Source: Micropterus salmoides (Eukaryota > Chordata > Actinopteri > Centrarchiformes > Centrarchidae). From it: a stretch of 64,000 nucleotides of DNA. The position numbers and the translations under genes are program-made. The notes under the pieces were generated by a model, which was given only the letters and a program-made list of their open reading frames with translations, did not search any database and was not told the DNA's origin. The stretch covers positions 26,988,772-27,052,771 of the forward strand of contig NW_024040374.1 in the NCBI RefSeq assembly GCF_014851395.1. The letters are read 5' to 3'. Of this stretch, positions 60,901-64,000 are shown one piece after another (position 1 is the stretch's first letter; every line of letters begins with the position of its first letter).

Positions 60901-63044
60901 GAAGCAGAACCTGGAGAGGGAGTGTGAGCAGTGTGGAAGAAAGTTCACTCAGCTCCGAGAGTACAGACGCCATGTCAACAACCACCAGGGTAAAAGCTTG
61001 TGCAGACTACACAACTGCCGATGGCCCGTGCTGTTCACACTACACAAACCACGTTTTTTTCAAGAAAACACACATGAAATATGAAATGGGGAAATGACGT
61101 GAAACTACACACAAAACAGCTGTTTGTTATTATAAAGCAGGTTTTTTCCTGCAAAGAGAAATTTTTGGCGCTCGCCAAAATGATCAGAATTGAAGCTTTT
61201 CAAATATTCCTAACTCCTAATGTGTTTTAATAGCCATTAATCAAACTTCTCTGTCCTCTCCGTATCAGGTTCACTAGGCACTACTACCTGTTGCGTTCTC
61301 TCCTGACTGCTAATCTCCGCAGGGAGATCGGGTTCCGTTCCTGCAGCTATGTGCATAGCTGTTTGTAAAAGTTACTTTTCGTGAACCGACCAATCACAGC
61401 CAGGAGGAGGTGGGACATTAAAAAAGGCTGAGTCACTACATCAAACTTTAGAAATGTTGAACTTGTTGTTCTGTATGCACGGTTTTTATTATTGACGAGT
61501 TGGTGCTTTGCATAAACAAATGAGAGACTAACCACCTTGTAGAGCATTTTTCTTGTGCAATAATTAAATGACTGAAAACAACCCACAAAATGTAACTTCT
61601 GTTTTGTCCAACTAGCATTAATATTAGGCTGCTAATGGTAAGCTATAGTAGCCTGTACCATTATCTGAAATTATAATGAATACACAAACATTAGCACAAA
61701 TCAAACCTTAACCACAGTGGTGCAGGCTAATATCACAGAAGGGTTTGATTTGTGAAAAAAGCTGAATCTCAACTAATAAACTATCTGTAGACAAATTATC
61801 CAAATCAAGTGTAAACTGTAAATATATTACATATTTATATTATACTAACAATTATACTTGACTTTTATTACCTTTACTCCTCCAGGTTGCGGATATATTT
61901 TGTTTATCAAATGGTCAGAAATAACAAAATGTATAGATTTTGGTCATAAGGTAACTCATTGCCTTTACTGTACGCATACTGATCATGCTTACTGTCACGT
62001 GAAGTCACCCCCCAAAGGCCCCTTCTGAGCCAGGAAAAACCCTGTGGAGATACCAGTTATAAAGACAAAGAATCTGGATGAAAGGATGGATCAGCACACG
62101 CAGGTAGCAGGGATCATCTGAGCTACAGAGAGAGCTGGAGGGGAGTAAAAAGTGTTTTGCAGTGAAAAGAAAAGGTATCTGCCTGCTCTCATTGGCTGGA
62201 TGTGGATGTCGAGTCGGCCTCCAGATATTTGGCACGCTAGATATCTGGCCAGCGTCTGCAATGTGTCGGGGAGCAGTTTTGATGCGTCGTTGAGTAGCTC
62301 ACACATAACGACTGGCGACCGCCGATCGATTGCTGATTTACCGCTGATCACAGCCTGACGGTCGCCGAGCTCACCGACCGGCAAATCGGGCATAAAATCG
62401 TGTAGTGTGAACTAGGCTTAAGAGTCTGAATCCTGGTGCAGTGCTGTGTTTGTGGAAGTTCATTTATATGATTTTTTTCTCTCCCCACCCCTTCTCTTCC
62501 AGGAGTGAAACCTTTTGAATGTCTGACTTGTGGTGTTGCCTGGGCCGACGCTCGTTCTCTCAAGCGTCACGTCCGCACGCACACAGGAGAGCGACCGTAC
62601 GTATGCCCCATGTGCCAGGAGGCCCACATTGATGCACGCACTCTGCGCAAACACATGGCCCGGTACCACGTGGACAACCTTCCCGGGAAGATCATGCTGG
62701 AGAAGGACACCCTCCAGTTCCACAACCAGGGCACCCAGGTGGAGCACGCAGTCAGCATCCTGGCGTCCGAGCTGCCTCCTGAGCTCCGGCCGGCCCAGCA
62801 GCCGCCCTCAGAGGAGATAGAGACGGTGCTGATCACAGAGGAGACGGTGGAGGCCATGCAGGCTGTTGAGGCTGCTGAGGCCGCTGGCGACGGCTCTGTG
62901 GCGACGCTCTCCGATCAGGGCATCATGCAGGTCGTGAACTACGTCCTGGCCCAGCAGGCCCTCACAGGGGGCAAGCTCGAGGAAACACCTGAGGTGCTTC
63001 AGACCATGGAGGTGGAGGTCGCTCACGTGGCCGAGGTCGAGTAA
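54646..63044 (+). CDS. zbtb11: Zinc finger and BTB domain-containing protein 11, complete, 10 exons
   Basis: Joined exons 54646-54955, 55597-55847, 55938-56169, 56254-57266, 57368-57688, 57780-58194, 59538-59655, 59736-59894, 60814-60989 and 62503-63044 give 3537 nt, 1178 aa plus TAA; the human protein is 1053 aa. It is a nuclear transcriptional regulator. Domains: an N-terminal conserved block (ESYLAIIRYLTDEREPYAPG); an integrase-like H2C2 zinc finger (His79, His86, Cys116, Cys119); an acidic run; a BTB domain at about 203-310 (QRLSNQFCDITLLIEGEEYR); a long linker with repeated VTHSG motifs and two RGRP AT-hook-like motifs; and twelve C2H2 fingers at about 680-1054. An in-frame TGA immediately precedes the ATG, fixing the start. 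All nine splices preserve frame. The extra length lies mainly in the linker. Confidence 0.97.
55597..55847 (+). CDS. zbtb11: zbtb11 coding exon 2
   Basis: 251 nt, residues 104-187. Acceptor accctcag, donor gtatgt. It supplies Cys116 and Cys119 (RECAQCQ) and a run of about ten Glu residues. Confidence 0.95.
55938..56169 (+). CDS. zbtb11: zbtb11 coding exon 3 (BTB, first part)
   Basis: 232 nt, residues 188-264. Acceptor tttccag, donor gtgagc. It contains FCDITLLIEGEEYRAHKAIL and ends VVDLS plus one base. Confidence 0.96.
56254..57266 (+). CDS. zbtb11: zbtb11 coding exon 4 (BTB end and linker)
   Basis: 1013 nt, residues 265-602. Acceptor tctccag, donor gtacat. The BTB completes with FTKASFLPLLDFAYTS. 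The repeated linker follows, then the RGRPAK motif and the conserved RRLRQRSIAEGGYARLH. Confidence 0.96.
56538..56829 (+). repeat. zbtb11: Internal coding repeat in the zbtb11 linker
   Basis: Four in-frame units share GET-x-(T/A)-x-(V/I)-(T/S)-(H/R)-SG-x-A, as in AVVTHSGVAVTGET, TVTLITHSGQAEPGET, TVTLISRCAEGMEGET and TMTVVTHSGQAGASES. The DNA is also similar ('cactcacagtggacaggc', 'cacccacagtggacaggc'). Confidence 0.75.
57368..57688 (+). CDS. zbtb11: zbtb11 coding exon 5 (finger 1)
   Basis: 321 nt, phase 0 at both ends. Acceptor tttttag, donor gtaagt. It has KRGRPPK, then finger 1 (CSECGMSFQRRYSLIMH). Finger 2 is cut after its first cysteine. Confidence 0.95.
57780..58194 (+). CDS. zbtb11: zbtb11 coding exon 6 (fingers 2-5)
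   Basis: 415 nt. Acceptor ccctgcag, donor gtcagt. It completes finger 2 (LCSKEFQYAASLRAHLARH) and holds fingers 3 to 5, ending SLHTG. Confidence 0.96.
58195..59537 (+). other. zbtb11: zbtb11 intron 6 (1.34 kb)
   Basis: Contains a teleost repeat around 58550-58735 ('cctgtactacaaagcgaggt', 'gaactgctccgagcaggtta'), probably a decayed DNA transposon, and a (GT)9 microsatellite at 59311-59328. No nested gene. Confidence 0.6.
59538..59655 (+). CDS. zbtb11: zbtb11 coding exon 7 (finger 6)
   Basis: 118 nt. Acceptor cacacag, donor gtgagt. It encodes finger 6 (CNTCGATFYRASALSKHLKKH) and the first Cys of finger 7. Too short to appear as an open frame. Confidence 0.94.
59736..59894 (+). CDS. zbtb11: zbtb11 coding exon 8 (fingers 7-8)
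   Basis: 159 nt. Acceptor cctgcag, donor gtaagt. It encodes finger 7 (CDKRFYEAKDLQQHMNKH) and finger 8 (CQVCGKCYSWKKDWYSH). Confidence 0.95.
59905..60723. mobile_element. MITE in zbtb11 intron 8, flanked by TAA
   Basis: Left end GGCTGCGTTCAGACTGCAGG (59905 onward) and right end, inverted, GGCTACGTTCAGACTGCAGG (to 60723) differ at one position over about 22 bases. TAA occurs on both sides (59902-59904, 60724-60726), suggesting a 3-bp target duplication of Harbinger type. It is 819 bp, has no transposase, and includes a (GA)n run at 60343-60361. Confidence 0.75.
60814..60989 (+). CDS. zbtb11: zbtb11 coding exon 9 (fingers 9-10)
   Basis: 176 nt. Acceptor tcctcag, donor gtaaaa. It encodes CNVCGKEFFEKALFRRH and CEQCGRKFTQLREYRRH. 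Confidence 0.95.
60995..62420. mobile_element. MITE-like element filling zbtb11 intron 9
   Basis: The left end 'aagcttgtgcagactacac' and the right end, inverted, 'taagcctagttcacactaca' are related. Further inside, 'gttcacactacacaaac' appears on the left. The right portion ('gaccgccgatcgattgctga', 'cgacggtcgcc'-type sequence) is typical of a teleost hAT-like non-autonomous element. Boundaries are accurate to a few bases at best; a nested insertion in the AT-rich middle is possible. Confidence 0.5.
62503..63044 (+). CDS. zbtb11: zbtb11 coding exon 10 (fingers 11-12 and tail)
   Basis: 542 nt including TAA. Acceptor cttccag. It encodes fingers 11 and 12, then the conserved C-terminal KIMLEKDTLQFHNQGTQVEH and the TLSDQGIMQVVNYVLAQQ segment. 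Confidence 0.97.
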
Positions 63045-63317
63045 CTCAGTGCCAGACGACAGGATTCCCACACAGACTTATCACATTGTTCCTCAGTCTG
63101 TATAAAATGTACCAGAATGTAAAAAGTGGACTATTTTTTAGAGAATGTAAATACCGCAAATGGACCATGAGTGGAGCGTTCGCTGTCTGTTCAGCCCAGA
63201 ACTGTGTTGTATGAATTGTGCACACACGTTCACATTTCTCTGTTGTATGTAAATAGCTTGATTTACGGTAACAACATTAATTGATGAGTTACAAATTTGA
63301 CACTCAGGAGAAATAAA
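63045..63317 (+). other. zbtb11: zbtb11 3' UTR to first poly(A) signal
   Basis: AATAAA lies at 63312-63317, about 270 bases after the stop. Further AATAAA hexamers near 63470 and 63708 may extend the UTR. Confidence 0.5.
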
Positions 63318-64000
63318 GGTAGAAGTGAATACAGCACTTCACTTCTTCACCTTATTGCTTTTGTTGCTGACAGAAAAGCTGTGAGATTTCTCTGTAGCAC
63401 ACTTTTGCTACTCCAGTCATCCTGGCTGTGGGTTTTCCCCCCTAGTGTCAGCTTGAAGGATGAGAAAATGAATAAATGTCTCCATTTGTTGGTCATCTCA
63501 CCGTCATCGCCATAGTTGCATGCTTGTAGGAACATATTCCTTTTCACTCAAAGGTACTTTAGAAGTTGCAATGCCAACTACTTTAAATTATGAGCAGGTC
63601 AACATTTAGACGACTTCAGTAGGAATGTAATACATTTGAGATTGAGTTCAACCTTCCAATCAAAATCAAATCTACTTTCATACACATACAATGTTCAGTA
63701 ATGTCTAATAAAATGCAGTGTTTAACTGTAAAAAGGAGTTCGTATTTCAGTGAAGCCACTTAAAATAATTTGACACAAAGGAGTATTAACATGCAATACA
63801 GCAAGTATGGATATTTATTTCAGATTTATATCAAAATACCCACAGTATATTGCAACATATTTACAATACATACAATACAAAAAATATGAAAATGCAGATG
63901 GTGTCTGCTTCTAACAATGCTGGCTACTTGAAACAACGTTGAACATGGGCTAGTGTAGGCTACACGCATACTGTGTGCACGCTTTTGAATGAATACAGAC
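63318..64000. other. Downstream flank of zbtb11
   Basis: No coding sequence is seen. A TTTATT on the plus strand near 63814, in an AT-rich block, could be the poly(A) signal of a convergent minus-strand gene beyond the window. This is speculative. Confidence 0.3.

Overview
The window is nuclear genomic DNA from a ray-finned (teleost) fish, most likely a percomorph. Three vertebrate genes with GT-AG introns can be assembled exon by exon. The space between them is AT-rich and full of teleost-type dispersed repeats, tRNA-derived SINE relics, a dead Tc1/mariner copy, a Harbinger relic and several MITE-like elements. There is no operon, CRISPR array, viral genome or prokaryotic gene cluster.

Layout. 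(1) 2.2-10.6 kb, minus strand: atp1b1, the Na+/K+-ATPase beta-1 subunit, complete in 6 coding exons (302 aa). Its fourth exon is reached through a GC-AG intron. (2) 10.6-29.8 kb: intergenic, with a SINE relic, a truncated Tc1 transposase, repeat copies, a 51-bp near-perfect palindrome and a long imperfect hairpin. (3) 29.8-34.5 kb, plus strand: dpt, dermatopontin, complete in 4 exons (191 aa). (4) 34.5-54.3 kb: intergenic, with repeat families, a second SINE relic, a MITE-like element, a collapsed PIF/Harbinger transposon and a LINE ORF1-like relic. (5) 54.6-63.0 kb, plus strand: zbtb11, complete in 10 coding exons (1178 aa), with an N-terminal integrase-like H2C2 zinc finger, a BTB domain and 12 C2H2 fingers.

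The genes do not act as one pathway. atp1b1 makes a plasma-membrane pump subunit, dpt an extracellular-matrix protein and zbtb11 a nuclear zinc-finger protein. From general knowledge, DPT and ATP1B1 are also neighbours in human (1q24), whereas human ZBTB11 lies on chromosome 3, so the zbtb11 side is a lineage-specific junction or an old rearrangement.

No new biological system was found. The best leads are: the GC-AG intron in atp1b1; two short stop-free 3n introns in zbtb11; introns of zbtb11 and dpt whose extra length is almost entirely one transposon each, inserted next to the 5' splice site; the 51-bp palindrome; fish-specific repeats and AT-hook-like motifs in the zbtb11 linker; and the decayed two-gene Harbinger element.
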